A stretch of 64,000 nt of DNA, taken from NCBI GenBank assembly GCA_050633165.1, contig JBOEFZ010000034.1, positions 1-64,000 of the forward strand, given 5' to 3'. This document shows positions 51,034 to 60,375 of the stretch, piece after piece (the stretch's first letter is position 1; every line of letters starts with the position of its first letter). A program made the translations under genes and the position numbers. Source of the stretch: TMED27 sp050633165 (GTDB lineage Bacteria > Pseudomonadota > Alphaproteobacteria > Micavibrionales > Micavibrionaceae). The notes under the pieces were generated by a model, which did no database searches, had not been told where the DNA came from, and was given only the letters and a program-made list of their open reading frames with translations.

Positions 51034-51735
51034 TCAACCTAAAAACACCTCACCGGATGAAATCACCTGGCGGCTTCCATCCTCTTTCTCAATAATGGCA
51101 TTACCAAGCGCATCGATATCATGAAACACACCGCTTTCCAACCGCTTCCCGATCTTCACCGTCAATGGCGCACCTTTTTCATGCGCGGCCTCTAACCACG
51201 CCCGCCGATGCGCCTCAAACCCCTCCTGCCACCAAGAGACATACAGCGCATCAAACACCGCTAAAAACCGAGCCAGCACATCATCCGCCTTAACATCCGC
51301 CCCCAACGCCGCCCCATATTCCGGCGCATCACAAATATTCACACCAATCCCGACAACACACGAGCGCACATCTTCGCCCGCCAATTCACAATCAATCAAA
51401 ATCCCCGCACATTTCCGCCGCGCCGCGCCCATCAAAACATCATTCGGCCATTTCAAGATCAACGCCTCACTCGTAAACCCCGCCAAAACCCGATGCAGCG
51501 CCAGCCCAACCAATAAGGACAACTGCCCAACCGCAACCACCTTACATTCCGGCTTCACCAAAAACGAAAAATACAAATTCCCCGGCGGCGATTCCCAAAC
51601 GCGCCCATGCCGCCCATGCCCACCGCTTTGCACGCCCGCACACAGGACAAGCCCCTCATCCTCATCAACCCGTAATTTCAAAGAGTTTTGCGTAGAAGCC
51701 AGCACATCAAAATGCTCGACACGCCAATCCATCAT
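51034..51735 (-). CDS. birA: Biotin-[acetyl-CoA carboxylase] ligase
   Basis: 233 aa (start 51735, or 51732 as the two ATGs are adjacent). Class II-like catalytic core: STQNSLK, QSGGHGRHGRVWESPPGNLYFS with the biotinyl-AMP loop, LKWPNDVL and GIGVNI. No N-terminal DNA-binding domain, so it is not a BirA repressor. Attaches biotin to the carboxyl carrier protein. Starts 5 bp after the nuoN stop with no clear ribosome-binding site, suggesting coupling. Confidence 0.93.
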   Translation of the reverse strand: MMDWRVEHFDVLASTQNSLKLRVDEDEGLVLCAGVQSGGHGRHGRVWESPPGNLYFSFLVKPECKVVAVGQLSLLVGLALHRVLAGFTSEALILKWPNDVLMGAARRKCAGILIDCELAGEDVRSCVVGIGVNICDAPEYGAALGADVKADDVLARFLAVFDALYVSWWQEGFEAHRRAWLEAAHEKGAPLTVKIGKRLESGVFHDIDALGNAIIEKEDGSRQVISSGEVFLG

Positions 51736-51740
51736 CGTCA

Positions 51741-53186
51741 CTAAAACAACGCCGCCGCCGCACCCGCGCACAGCCCGAGAAACGCAGAAGGCTTAACAAC
51801 AAACCCTACAACAAAGAGCAAGCTAATCACCAACACAACCTTACGGGCAAGCGGCACATCCGTATCAAACCCATCCGCGCCACTCTCATCCGCCGCATCA
51901 AAGAACATCACCTTGATAATCCGCAAATAATAAAACGCCGCCACAACCGAAGTCAGCACCCCAAGCACCGCCAAAACATAAAGCTCGCTCGCCACCGCCG
52001 CCTCAAACACCGCAAATTTACCAAAGAAACCCGCAAACGGAGGAATCCCCGCCATCGAAAGCAACAAAATCGCCATCCCGTAAGCCAGCAAAGGATGCGT
52101 CTTCGACAGCCCCGCCATACCGGAAATCCCCTCAACCGTACGCCGATCCCGCTGCACCGAAAGCACAACCGCAAACACACCCGCACTCATAATCATATAT
52201 AGCCCAAGATACAGCACAACCGCCGCAACGCCCGCTTCGCTCACCGCAACCAAACCAACAAGCGCATAGCCCATATTCCCGATCGAGCTATAGGCCAATA
52301 AACGCTTCACATTATTCTGCGCCAATCCCGCAAACGCCCCAACCAACATCGATGCGGCAGAGAGAAAATACAAAATCTGCATCCATTGATCCGAAGCCGC
52401 CGCAAACGGTTCGAACAACAACCGCATCAACAAACCAAACGCCGCCAATTTTGGCACAATCGCAAAAAACGCCGTCACGCAGCTCGGCGCGCCTTCATAA
52501 ACATCCGGCGTCCACATATGAAACGGCACAGCAGAAATCTTGAACGCCACCGCCGTCAAAATCAAAACAATCCCAAATGTCACGCCAAGCGGCACAACCT
52601 CCAACGCCCCAAGGCTAGCCGAAATCACACCAAAATCAATCGATCCGGTAAAGCCGTATATAAGCGAAATCCCAAACAATAAAAGCCCCGAAGACAACGC
52701 CCCGAGAATGAAATACTTCACCCCCGCCTCCGCACTCTTCACCGAATTCCGCCGCATCGCCGCCAACACATATAACGCAAGCGATTGCAGCTCAAGCCCC
52801 ATATAAAGCGTCAGCAAATTATGCGCCGAAACCATAATCATCATGCCAATCGCGGAGAGTAAAATCAGCACCGGATACTCAAACCGCTCCATATCATTAC
52901 GGATCAAATACCGCACAGAAACCGCGATAGAGGCAATCACCCCCATCAAAATCAAAACCTTCATCAACGCCGCAAACGCATCAAATTGGAACATCCCGTT
53001 CAACGCCAAAACAGGCGCAGGATCAAGCTTCGACACCAACATTGCCGAAGTAAAAGCCGCAAACGCGCAAAACCAGCTAATCGTTCGTGTCGAAGAATTC
53101 CCGCACGAAACGCCGACAATTAATAATCCCATCGCCATAATGCTCAGGAAAATTTCGGGTATTAATGGAACCAGATTTAAAACCAT
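51741..53186 (-). CDS. nuoN: NADH dehydrogenase I subunit N
   Basis: 481 aa, about 14 membrane helices; antiporter-like proton channel subunit of respiratory complex I. Family blocks: AHNLLTLYMGLELQSLALYVLAA with the key Glu, SGLLLFGISLIYGFTG, AVPFHMWTPDVYEGAP with a conserved Lys/His region, and LLAYSSIGNMGYALVGL. One-base overlap with nuoM. Confidence 0.96.
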   Translation of the reverse strand: MVLNLVPLIPEIFLSIMAMGLLIVGVSCGNSSTRTISWFCAFAAFTSAMLVSKLDPAPVLALNGMFQFDAFAALMKVLILMGVIASIAVSVRYLIRNDMERFEYPVLILLSAIGMMIMVSAHNLLTLYMGLELQSLALYVLAAMRRNSVKSAEAGVKYFILGALSSGLLLFGISLIYGFTGSIDFGVISASLGALEVVPLGVTFGIVLILTAVAFKISAVPFHMWTPDVYEGAPSCVTAFFAIVPKLAAFGLLMRLLFEPFAAASDQWMQILYFLSAASMLVGAFAGLAQNNVKRLLAYSSIGNMGYALVGLVAVSEAGVAAVVLYLGLYMIMSAGVFAVVLSVQRDRRTVEGISGMAGLSKTHPLLAYGMAILLLSMAGIPPFAGFFGKFAVFEAAVASELYVLAVLGVLTSVVAAFYYLRIIKVMFFDAADESGADGFDTDVPLARKVVLVISLLFVVGFVVKPSAFLGLCAGAAAALF

Positions 53187-54706
53187 TAGTGATGCCCCAC
53201 TTCTTTTTCAACATCCAAAACAGGCGCACTCAAATTCGCCTCATACGTTGCAACCAACTTCTCGACACTCGGCCCCGTAATATCAGTAATCAACGACGGA
53301 AAAACACCAAGAACAATGCTCATCGCCGCCAAAGGAACAAGAAGAAGCTTCTCGCGCCCGTTCAAATCACTCATCGCCGCCGCATCCGCATGCTCGGTCG
53401 GACCAAACACAACACGGCGATACAAAACAAGCATATAAGCCGCGCCCAAAATCAAACCACTCGCCGCCAGCAATGCAATCAGCGTATTCGCCTCAAACGC
53501 AGCAAGCAAAACAACAAACTCACCCACAAACCCGGATGTTCCCGGCAAACCAACCGACCCCAGCATAAAGATCATAAACAACGTCGCATATTTGGGCATA
53601 TTCTTCACAATCCCGCCATAGCGCGCAATCTCCCGCGTATGAAGCCGATCATAAACCACACCAACACAAAGGAACAACGCACCCGAAATCAAGCCATGTG
53701 AAAGCATCTGAAAGATCGCCCCTTCAATCCCCTCAACACTCGCCGTAAAGATCCCAAGCGTCACATACCCCATATGCGCCACGGATGAATACGCAATTAA
53801 CTTCTTCATATCATCCTGCACAAGCGCAATCAGCGAGGTAATAAAGATCGCCGCGACACTCATCCAAAATACAAAATCCGCAAAAAACGCCGTTGCATCA
53901 GGGAACATAGGAAGCGAAAAGCGAAGGAAGCCATATCCACCCATCTTAAGCAGCACACCCGCCAAAATCACAGACCCCGCCGTCGGCGCCTCAACGTGCG
54001 CATCAGGAAGCCATGTATGCACCGGCCACATCGGCATCTTCACCGCAAATGAGGCAAAGAACGCCAACCACAACCAAATCTGCAAATCACGCGCAACCGG
54101 ATTAGCCATCAATGTCGGAATATCGCTGCTCCCCGTCTGCACATAGAGCGTCAAGAGCGCCACCAACATCAAAACCGAACCGAGCAACGTATAAAGGAAA
54201 AACTTATACGCCGAATAAACGCGGCGCTTCCCGCCCCAAACCCCGATAATCAAAAACATCGGGATCAACACAGCCTCGAAAAACACATAAAACAAAACCG
54301 CATCAAGCGCGATAAAAGTCCCGATCATAAAGCTCTCGAGCACAAGGAACGCAATCATAAATTCCTTCACTCGAACCTTAATCGCATCCCACGCCGACAA
54401 AATACAAACCGGCGTCAAAAACGTCGCCAGCATAATGAACAAAACCGAAATCCCGTCCACACCAACATGGTAATTAATCCCAAACCCCTTAAGCCAGCTA
54501 GAATGCTCAACCAACTGAAAACCCGCATCGGATGGATCAAACTTAACCAACATGTAAACCGAAAACGCAAAGGTAAACAGCGAGGTATAAAGCGCCATAT
54601 GCTTTGCATTGCGCGCAACAAGCCCCTCATCCCCACGGATCAGCAAAATCAGAAAAACACCAATCAGCGGCAAAAACGCCATCATTGAAAGAAGCGAGAA
54701 ATCCAT
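53186..54706 (-). CDS. nuoM: NADH dehydrogenase I subunit M
   Basis: 506 aa, about 14 membrane helices. Key blocks: VFYVFFEAVLIPMFLIIGVWGG with the conserved Glu, KMPMWPVHTWLPDAHVEAPTAGSVILAGVLLKMGGYG, DDMKKLIAYSSVAHMGYVTLG. It pumps protons in the complex I arm. C-terminus is His-containing (VLDVEKEVGHH). Confidence 0.96.
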   Translation of the reverse strand: MDFSLLSMMAFLPLIGVFLILLIRGDEGLVARNAKHMALYTSLFTFAFSVYMLVKFDPSDAGFQLVEHSSWLKGFGINYHVGVDGISVLFIMLATFLTPVCILSAWDAIKVRVKEFMIAFLVLESFMIGTFIALDAVLFYVFFEAVLIPMFLIIGVWGGKRRVYSAYKFFLYTLLGSVLMLVALLTLYVQTGSSDIPTLMANPVARDLQIWLWLAFFASFAVKMPMWPVHTWLPDAHVEAPTAGSVILAGVLLKMGGYGFLRFSLPMFPDATAFFADFVFWMSVAAIFITSLIALVQDDMKKLIAYSSVAHMGYVTLGIFTASVEGIEGAIFQMLSHGLISGALFLCVGVVYDRLHTREIARYGGIVKNMPKYATLFMIFMLGSVGLPGTSGFVGEFVVLLAAFEANTLIALLAASGLILGAAYMLVLYRRVVFGPTEHADAAAMSDLNGREKLLLVPLAAMSIVLGVFPSLITDITGPSVEKLVATYEANLSAPVLDVEKEVGHH

Positions 54707-54709
54707 AAC

Positions 54710-56785
54710 CTACTGCCCTGCCTCACCTTTAAAGAAATACCATGACAAAATACCAATCACCGCCAAAATCATCATAAACGCATATTGGTAAATAAATCCG
54801 GATTGAAAACGGCTAAGCACCCCGCCGAGCTTCGCCGACAATGCCGCGCTCCCATCCGACCCGAACCGGTCAACAATGCCCTTATCAACTTTCAACCACA
54901 ACACGCGCCCAAGCCGCAGCGAATTTTTTACAAACACAAGATTATACAGCTCGTCAAAAAACCATTTGTTAAAGAACAACGTATGAAGCCACGCAAAATT
55001 CGCCTTCGTCTTTTCCGGCAAGGACGGACATTTAATATACGCCACCCAAGCCCCGAATATCCCAAGCAAGCCCATAAGAAGCGGTAACTTCTTCACCCAC
55101 ATGGGAACGCCGTGTGCCGCCTCAACCGTGTCATTTTCGGGCAACACAAATAACGCACCATCCCAAAATGTCTCTTTAGATAGCGCGACCTCTTCCCCAT
55201 GCGCATCCTCTTCATGATGTCCTGCATCCGCATGCTCATCCTCATGAATATCATGCGCGTCATCATCAATAACATGCTCGGCATGCGCATCCCCATGATG
55301 TCCCGCCGACCCAACAAACGGCTGATAAAATACCATACCGGCAAACAACGCACCCGCCGCCAAAACGAACAAAGGCACAAGCATAACCGCCGGACTTTCA
55401 TGCACATGGCTCATCACCTTCTCGGACGCGCGCGGCTTGCCATGGAACGTCATAAAGATCAGGCGGAAGGAATAAAACGCCGTCATCAACGCCGCCGCAA
55501 TCCCCATCCAATAGGCATAATGCCCGAACGCCGTATTGTCCGCCCACGCGGCCTCAAGCACAATATCCTTGGAATAATAACCCGCAAATAACGGAATCCC
55601 CGCCAAAGCAAGCGACCCAATCCACATCAAAACATATGTCACAGGGATAAGCTTATAAACCCCGCCCATCTTACGCATATCCTGCTCATCCGACATGCCG
55701 TGAATAACCGAACCAGCCCCAAGGAACAAAAGCGCCTTAAAAAACGCATGCGTCATAAGATGGAACATCGCCGCCGGATACGCACTAACGCCAAGGGCAA
55801 AAAACATATAGCCAAGCTGGCTCATCGTCGAATAAGCAATCACACGCTTAATATCAAATTGCGTCAAACCAACCGTCGCCGCGACAAACGCCGTACTCGC
55901 CCCGACAATCGTAACAACCATCAACGCATCCGGCGCATATTCGTACAAAGGCGACATCCGTGAAACCAAAAACACCCCCGCCGTAACCATCGTCGCCGCA
56001 TGAATAAGCGCAGAAACCGGCGTCGGCCCCTCCATCGCATCGGGCAACCAAGTATGCAGCCCCAATTGCGCAGACTTCCCAATCGCCCCGACAAACAGCA
56101 AAAGCCCAATCAACGTCATCGCATGCACGTCATAACCAACAAAGCTAAACCGGTCATCCGCATGCGCCGCCACGGCCTCAAAAATCGCATCAAACTGAAC
56201 CGTTCCAAACACAACAAAAATCGCCATAATCCCGAGCGCAAACCCAAAATCACCAACACGGTTCACAATAAACGCCTTCATCGCCGCCGCATTCGCGCTG
56301 TGTTTATGATTCCAAAAGCCGATAAGAAGGTAAGACGCCAATCCAACCCCTTCCCAACCAAAGAAAAGCTGCAACAAATTATCCGCCGTAACCAACATCA
56401 ACATCGCAAAAGTAAACAACGATAAATAAGCCATAAACCGCCCGCGCGCCGCATCATGGCTCATATACCCAACCGAATACACATGTACACACGCCGAGAC
56501 AATGTTAATCACACACATCATCACAACCGACAATGTATCAATCCGCAGCGCCCAATTAACCGTAAAATCACCCGTATCGATCCAGCTCGCGAGATTCGTC
56601 GTATAGCCATGCCCGCCTCCACCAACATTGAGCGCCACATCAAAAAACAACGCCACCGACGCCACGGCGGCAATAATCAAAGACGTACAAGTAACAAACT
56701 GACACCCTTTATGCCCGATCTGCTTACCAAAACCTCCAGCAATCAAAAACGCAACAAGCGGCAAAAATACAGCGATTAATTCCAT
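54710..56785 (-). CDS. nuoL: NADH dehydrogenase I subunit L
   Basis: 691 aa, the largest antiporter-like subunit with the lateral helix. Blocks: LFFGWEGVGLASYLLIGFW with the conserved Glu, GKSAQLGLHTWLPDAMEGPTPVSALIHAATMVTAGV, DIKRVIAYSTMSQLGYMFFALG. Between late helices, about residues 492-535 form a loop very rich in His, Asp and Glu (HHGDAHAEHV, DDDAHDIHEDEHADAGHH), larger than in E. coli. C-terminal helix HL and anchor (FQSGFIYQYAFMMILAVIGIL) present. Confidence 0.96.
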   Translation of the reverse strand: MELIAVFLPLVAFLIAGGFGKQIGHKGCQFVTCTSLIIAAVASVALFFDVALNVGGGGHGYTTNLASWIDTGDFTVNWALRIDTLSVVMMCVINIVSACVHVYSVGYMSHDAARGRFMAYLSLFTFAMLMLVTADNLLQLFFGWEGVGLASYLLIGFWNHKHSANAAAMKAFIVNRVGDFGFALGIMAIFVVFGTVQFDAIFEAVAAHADDRFSFVGYDVHAMTLIGLLLFVGAIGKSAQLGLHTWLPDAMEGPTPVSALIHAATMVTAGVFLVSRMSPLYEYAPDALMVVTIVGASTAFVAATVGLTQFDIKRVIAYSTMSQLGYMFFALGVSAYPAAMFHLMTHAFFKALLFLGAGSVIHGMSDEQDMRKMGGVYKLIPVTYVLMWIGSLALAGIPLFAGYYSKDIVLEAAWADNTAFGHYAYWMGIAAALMTAFYSFRLIFMTFHGKPRASEKVMSHVHESPAVMLVPLFVLAAGALFAGMVFYQPFVGSAGHHGDAHAEHVIDDDAHDIHEDEHADAGHHEEDAHGEEVALSKETFWDGALFVLPENDTVEAAHGVPMWVKKLPLLMGLLGIFGAWVAYIKCPSLPEKTKANFAWLHTLFFNKWFFDELYNLVFVKNSLRLGRVLWLKVDKGIVDRFGSDGSAALSAKLGGVLSRFQSGFIYQYAFMMILAVIGILSWYFFKGEAGQ

Positions 56786-56788
56786 TAT

Positions 56789-57100
56789 CTACCCCTTCAA
56801 CTCCGCAATATCCTCAACCGCAATCGACCCTTTGTTCCGGAAGAACACCACCAAAATCGCAAGCCCAATCGCCGCCTCCGCCGCCGCAACGGTCAGGATA
56901 AACAGCGTAAACACCTGCCCCGTCAAATCATAAAGATACGCCGAAAACGCCACAAAATTAATATTCACCGCGAGCAACATAAGCTCCACCGACATCAAAA
57001 TCACAATCACATTCTTACGATTCAAGAACATGCCAAACACGCCAATCGTAAACAACACCGCCGCGAGCGTCAGGTAATGCGCCAATCCAATCTCTAACAT
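56789..57100 (-). CDS. nuoK: NADH dehydrogenase I subunit K
   Basis: 103 aa with three membrane helices. Conserved Glu residues in VILMSVELMLLAVNINFVAF and in VAAAEAAIGLAILVVFFRNKG belong to the proton path. Normal length; 1 bp from nuoJ. Confidence 0.96.
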   Translation of the reverse strand: MLEIGLAHYLTLAAVLFTIGVFGMFLNRKNVIVILMSVELMLLAVNINFVAFSAYLYDLTGQVFTLFILTVAAAEAAIGLAILVVFFRNKGSIAVEDIAELKG

Positions 57101-57712
57101 CTAACTCACCCCTGTTCCGGTTGTGACTTTTTGCATCTCAAGCACATCCTCCGGCTTACGCGCATGTTGATCGCCAACATTCTGACGACGCACGCCCGGG
57201 CGACGACGATGCGTCAAAACAATCGCCCCGATCATCGCCACAAACAAAATCAAACCCGCAATCTGAAACGCCAACACATAATCGGTATAAAGCACACGCC
57301 CCAACCCTTCGGTATTACTCACCTCCGGCACTTGCGGCGCAGCCAAATTCTTAAGCGCATTCGCATCAAACTGCCACGCGCCATAAACGACAACCAGCTC
57401 CGACAATAAAACCGCGCCAATCAAAATCCCGATCGGCACATATTGCATCGCCCCTTTGCGCAAATTCGCAAAATCGATATCGAGCATCATCACAACAAAA
57501 AGGAACAAAACCGCCACCGCCCCGACATAAACAATGACCATAATCATCCCCACAAACTCCGCCCCGAGCAGAACAAAAAGCCCCGCCGAATTAAAGAATC
57601 CAAGGATCAAAAACAAAACCGAGTGCACCGGATTGCGCGCCGTAATCACGAGCAAAGCCGAGAGCACCAAAATTCCTGCAAAAAGATAAAAGGCAAGCGC
57701 CGAAATAAGCAT
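57101..57712 (-). CDS. nuoJ: NADH dehydrogenase I subunit J
   Basis: 203 aa, five membrane helices. The pi-bulge helix YVGAVAVLFLFVVMMLDID is clear. The C-terminal cytoplasmic tail (THRRRPGVRRQNVGDQHARKPEDVLEMQKV) matches the alphaproteobacterial form. A 91 bp gap separates it from nuoI. Confidence 0.95.
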   Translation of the reverse strand: MLISALAFYLFAGILVLSALLVITARNPVHSVLFLILGFFNSAGLFVLLGAEFVGMIMVIVYVGAVAVLFLFVVMMLDIDFANLRKGAMQYVPIGILIGAVLLSELVVVYGAWQFDANALKNLAAPQVPEVSNTEGLGRVLYTDYVLAFQIAGLILFVAMIGAIVLTHRRRPGVRRQNVGDQHARKPEDVLEMQKVTTGTGVS

Positions 57713-57803
57713 AAAGAGTTCTCTATTTTCCTTACGGTTTTAATCCTTTGAACCAAGTCACGCAAGAGTCGAAATTGAAAATTAATGAAGTACTACCAAG
57801 CAA

Positions 57804-58286
57804 TTAACGATAAGGCGCATCCGCAACCAGATTCGCCGCAATCTGCGCCTCCCACCGATCACCATTGGCGAGCAACTTATCCTTATTATAAAATAATTCT
57901 TCCCGCGTTTCGGTCGCAAATTCGAAATTCGGCCCCTCGACAATCGCATCCACGGGACAGGCCTCTTCGCACATACCGCAATAAATGCATTTCGTCATGT
58001 CAATATCATAACGCGTAGTCCGGCGCGATCCATCTTCCCGCGGCTCGGCCTCAATCGTAATCGCCAAAGCAGGACAAATCGCCTCACACAATTTACACGC
58101 AATGCAACGCTCCTCGCCATTCGGGTACCGCCGAAGCGCATGTTCCCCCCGAAAACGCGGAGAAATCGGCCCCTTCTCATACGGATAATTAATCGTCACC
58201 CGCGGCACAAAAAACATATATTTGAGCGTAAGCGCAAAGCCCTTAATAATCTCAACCAACAAAAATGAATTCAAAAACCTGTTCAT
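57804..58286 (-). CDS. nuoI: NADH dehydrogenase I subunit I
   Basis: 160 aa peripheral subunit holding two 4Fe-4S clusters (N6a, N6b): CIACKLCEAICPALAI and CIYCGMCEEACPVDAI. The N-terminal amphipathic part FVPRVTINYPYEKGPISPRFRGEHALRRYPNGEE is typical. It is preceded by an orphan gene rather than directly by nuoH. Confidence 0.97.
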   Translation of the reverse strand: MNRFLNSFLLVEIIKGFALTLKYMFFVPRVTINYPYEKGPISPRFRGEHALRRYPNGEERCIACKLCEAICPALAITIEAEPREDGSRRTTRYDIDMTKCIYCGMCEEACPVDAIVEGPNFEFATETREELFYNKDKLLANGDRWEAQIAANLVADAPYR

Positions 58287-58294
58287 AATAAATT

Positions 58295-58843
58295 CTATTC
58301 GTTAAATTCCCTTAGTTTTTCAATACTTTGATCCAAGTTATTTTTTACAAGCTCAAATTGCTTTGCGGAATATTCTTTTTCTAACATACTCAAAAAAAAC
58401 TTACATGTGTCATTGGACGAATCCGCATAAGAGTTCAAAAAGTCTTTCTTAAGCTTTTCACTATTAAGTCGTTTATAAGCGCTAAGGTTGCGTCGATATT
58501 TCTGAAACACTTCCCTTTCTTCAGCAGAAAGATACATTTCAAAAGAAATAAACAGCTCAACATAAGCAACAAAATCCTTGCGATAGCTCTCAACACCTGA
58601 ATAGTATGGAGACGCGCTTGGGCACTTTTCTTGAAGGTCATCTGAGATAATAAAAGGTGTCAACATAATCTGCGACGCATAAGCACCTACAATAATTTGG
58701 TTTGATAATGAGCTATTCTGCATAGAGCTCAGTTTATCTGAGTATTTTTCATACAACGTCTGATGGTAGCTCTGCTTAATATCGTCAAAGCCCAAAAAAA
58801 CAAAAACCAGCACAACAAAAGTAAAAAACAACTTTTTCATCAT
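58295..58843 (-). CDS. Exported orphan protein inserted between nuoH and nuoI
   Basis: 182 aa. Signal peptide or membrane anchor (KKLFFTFVVLVFVFLGF, residues 3-19), then an all-helical mature part rich in Lys, Ser and Tyr (YEKYSDKLSSMQNSSLSNQ; EREVFQKYRRNLSAYKRL), with two Cys (about residues 74 and 147). No family recognised. It is AT-rich relative to the nuo genes. Its ATG overlaps the nuoH stop (TAATG) and it ends 8 bp before nuoI, so it would be co-translated with complex I. Role unknown: possible accessory or a neutral insertion. Confidence 0.7.
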   Translation of the reverse strand: MMKKLFFTFVVLVFVFLGFDDIKQSYHQTLYEKYSDKLSSMQNSSLSNQIIVGAYASQIMLTPFIISDDLQEKCPSASPYYSGVESYRKDFVAYVELFISFEMYLSAEEREVFQKYRRNLSAYKRLNSEKLKKDFLNSYADSSNDTCKFFLSMLEKEYSAKQFELVKNNLDQSIEKLREFNE

Positions 58844-59862
58844 TACATCTTACCCGGCAATGCATCAAACGTAATCAAAATCCCTGCCGTCATCACAACC
58901 CAAAACAACGTCAACGGCAAAAACACTTTCCACCCCAAACGCATCAATTGATCATACCGGAAACGCGGCAACGTCGCCCGCGCCCAAAGGAAAACAAACA
59001 TCACAAGTGCCGTCTTAACCGCAAACCAAACAATCCCCGGCACAAACGCCAACGCCTCAATCCCGAATGGCGGCAACCATCCACCAAGGAAGAGGATATT
59101 CGTCATCGCCGACATCAAAATCATCGCGGAATATTCCCCAAGGAAGAACAACGCAAACGCCATCGCGGAATATTCAACCATGTACCCGCCGGTAATTTCG
59201 CTCTCACCTTCCGGCAAATCAAACGGCGCACGATTCGTCTCCGCCAAAATCGAGATCAAAAACACAATAAACATCGGGAATAACAATATTTGCATCCAAA
59301 CCGAACGCTCCGCCAACACAATTTCCTGCAAATTCAAACTGCCCGTACACACCAAAACGCACACGATAATCAAGCCCATAGAGACTTCATACGAAACCAT
59401 CTGCGACGCACTCCGCAATCCACCAAGGAAAGCATAGCGCGAGTTACTCGCCCACCCCGCCATAATTACGCCATAAACCGTCATCGATGACACAGCAAAA
59501 AGATACAAAATCCCGACATTAATATTCGCAATCACCCATCCTTTATCAAACGGAATAACCGCCCACGCAATCAACGACAACGCAAACAACATCATCGGCG
59601 CGATCAAGAACACTGGGCCATTCGCCTGCGATGGAATAATCGTTTCTTTGGAAAACAACTTCACCCCGTCCGCGATCGGTTGTAACAACCCAAACGGCCC
59701 AACCGTCATCGGCCCCTGCCGACGCTGCATCGCGCCCATAACCTTACGCTCGGCATAGGTGTAGTACGCCACCGCGAGCAAAACCCCAACCGTAACAGCC
59801 AAAATCGCCGCCAAAGTCCAGATCGTCCAATCAATTTCGAATATGCCCGTTAATTCAATCAT
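58843..59862 (-). CDS. nuoH: NADH dehydrogenase I subunit H
   Basis: 339 aa, eight membrane helices, forms the quinone site with NuoB/D. Blocks: ERKVMGAMQRRQGPMTVGPFGLLQPIADGVKLFSKE (key RRQGP, QPIADG-KLF), ETNRAPFDLPEGESEITGGYMVEYSAMAFALFFLGEY, and RATLPRFRYDQLMRLGWK. Starts inside the stop of the MazG-like gene (ATGA). Confidence 0.97.
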   Translation of the reverse strand: MIELTGIFEIDWTIWTLAAILAVTVGVLLAVAYYTYAERKVMGAMQRRQGPMTVGPFGLLQPIADGVKLFSKETIIPSQANGPVFLIAPMMLFALSLIAWAVIPFDKGWVIANINVGILYLFAVSSMTVYGVIMAGWASNSRYAFLGGLRSASQMVSYEVSMGLIIVCVLVCTGSLNLQEIVLAERSVWMQILLFPMFIVFLISILAETNRAPFDLPEGESEITGGYMVEYSAMAFALFFLGEYSAMILMSAMTNILFLGGWLPPFGIEALAFVPGIVWFAVKTALVMFVFLWARATLPRFRYDQLMRLGWKVFLPLTLFWVVMTAGILITFDALPGKM

Positions 59863-60263
59863 GCCGCCTCATCCTGCATATCAATAAATTGCGCGATATC
59901 GGGCTTAAAATAATCCGGCCCCTTTAAAATCTTGCCATCTTCGGGGCGCACAATCGGTTTCCCATCCGCGCCAAGCTTGCTCATATTCGAGCGCTGCACC
60001 TCATCAAACGCCGCCTGCTTCACGCCATGCAATCCAAAGGACAAATACGCCCCATCGAGCACATATTGAATATCCGTAAGCGCGTCGAGCACCTCAACCA
60101 TATCTCCGGCCGCAAGCGCCTCTTTCAATTCCTCGACCTCTTCTTCGAGCAAATTAATCCGCAGCGCATTCGTCTTGGCATCCGAAATATCCGGCGCATC
60201 CTTAACCGGAAGACCATAAGTTTCATGAAATATACGTACAGAATCCAAAGTCGTTTTACTCAT
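59859..60263 (-). CDS. MazG-like/HisE-like NTP pyrophosphohydrolase
   Basis: 134 aa from the ATG at 60263, which follows AAGGATGAAT; 60278 is an alternative. All-alpha NTP-PPase fold: the metal motif EEEVEELKEAL (E-E-x2-E) at about 43-53 and the second motif DALTDIQYVLDGA (D-x3-D). The C-terminal FDEVQRSNMSKLGADGKPIVRPEDGKILKGPDYFKPDI, rich in family residues, matches phage and bacterial MazG-like proteins acting on (d)NTPs or modified nucleotides. The substrate is unknown. It sits between nuoG and nuoH with a four-base overlap into nuoH. Confidence 0.85.
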   Translation of the reverse strand: MSKTTLDSVRIFHETYGLPVKDAPDISDAKTNALRINLLEEEVEELKEALAAGDMVEVLDALTDIQYVLDGAYLSFGLHGVKQAAFDEVQRSNMSKLGADGKPIVRPEDGKILKGPDYFKPDIAQFIDMQDEAA

Positions 60264-60281
60264 ATTCATCCTTACCATTTA

Positions 60282-60372
60282 TAACACGAAGCCCATGAAG
60301 TTTCACGAAGCCCACCAAGCAAAAAATTAAAAACCTTCGTGAACTTCTCTAAAGCTTCTTATCTTCGTGTTA
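60282..60372. repeat. Hairpin element B between nuoG and the MazG-like gene
   Basis: TAACACGAAG (60282-60291) pairs perfectly with CTTCGTGTTA (60363-60372). Inside, GAAGTTTCACGAAG (60297-60310) pairs with CTTCGTGAACTTC (60335-60347) with one bulge. It fills the gap. Same style as elements A and C. Confidence 0.8.
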
Positions 60373-60375
60373 AAA

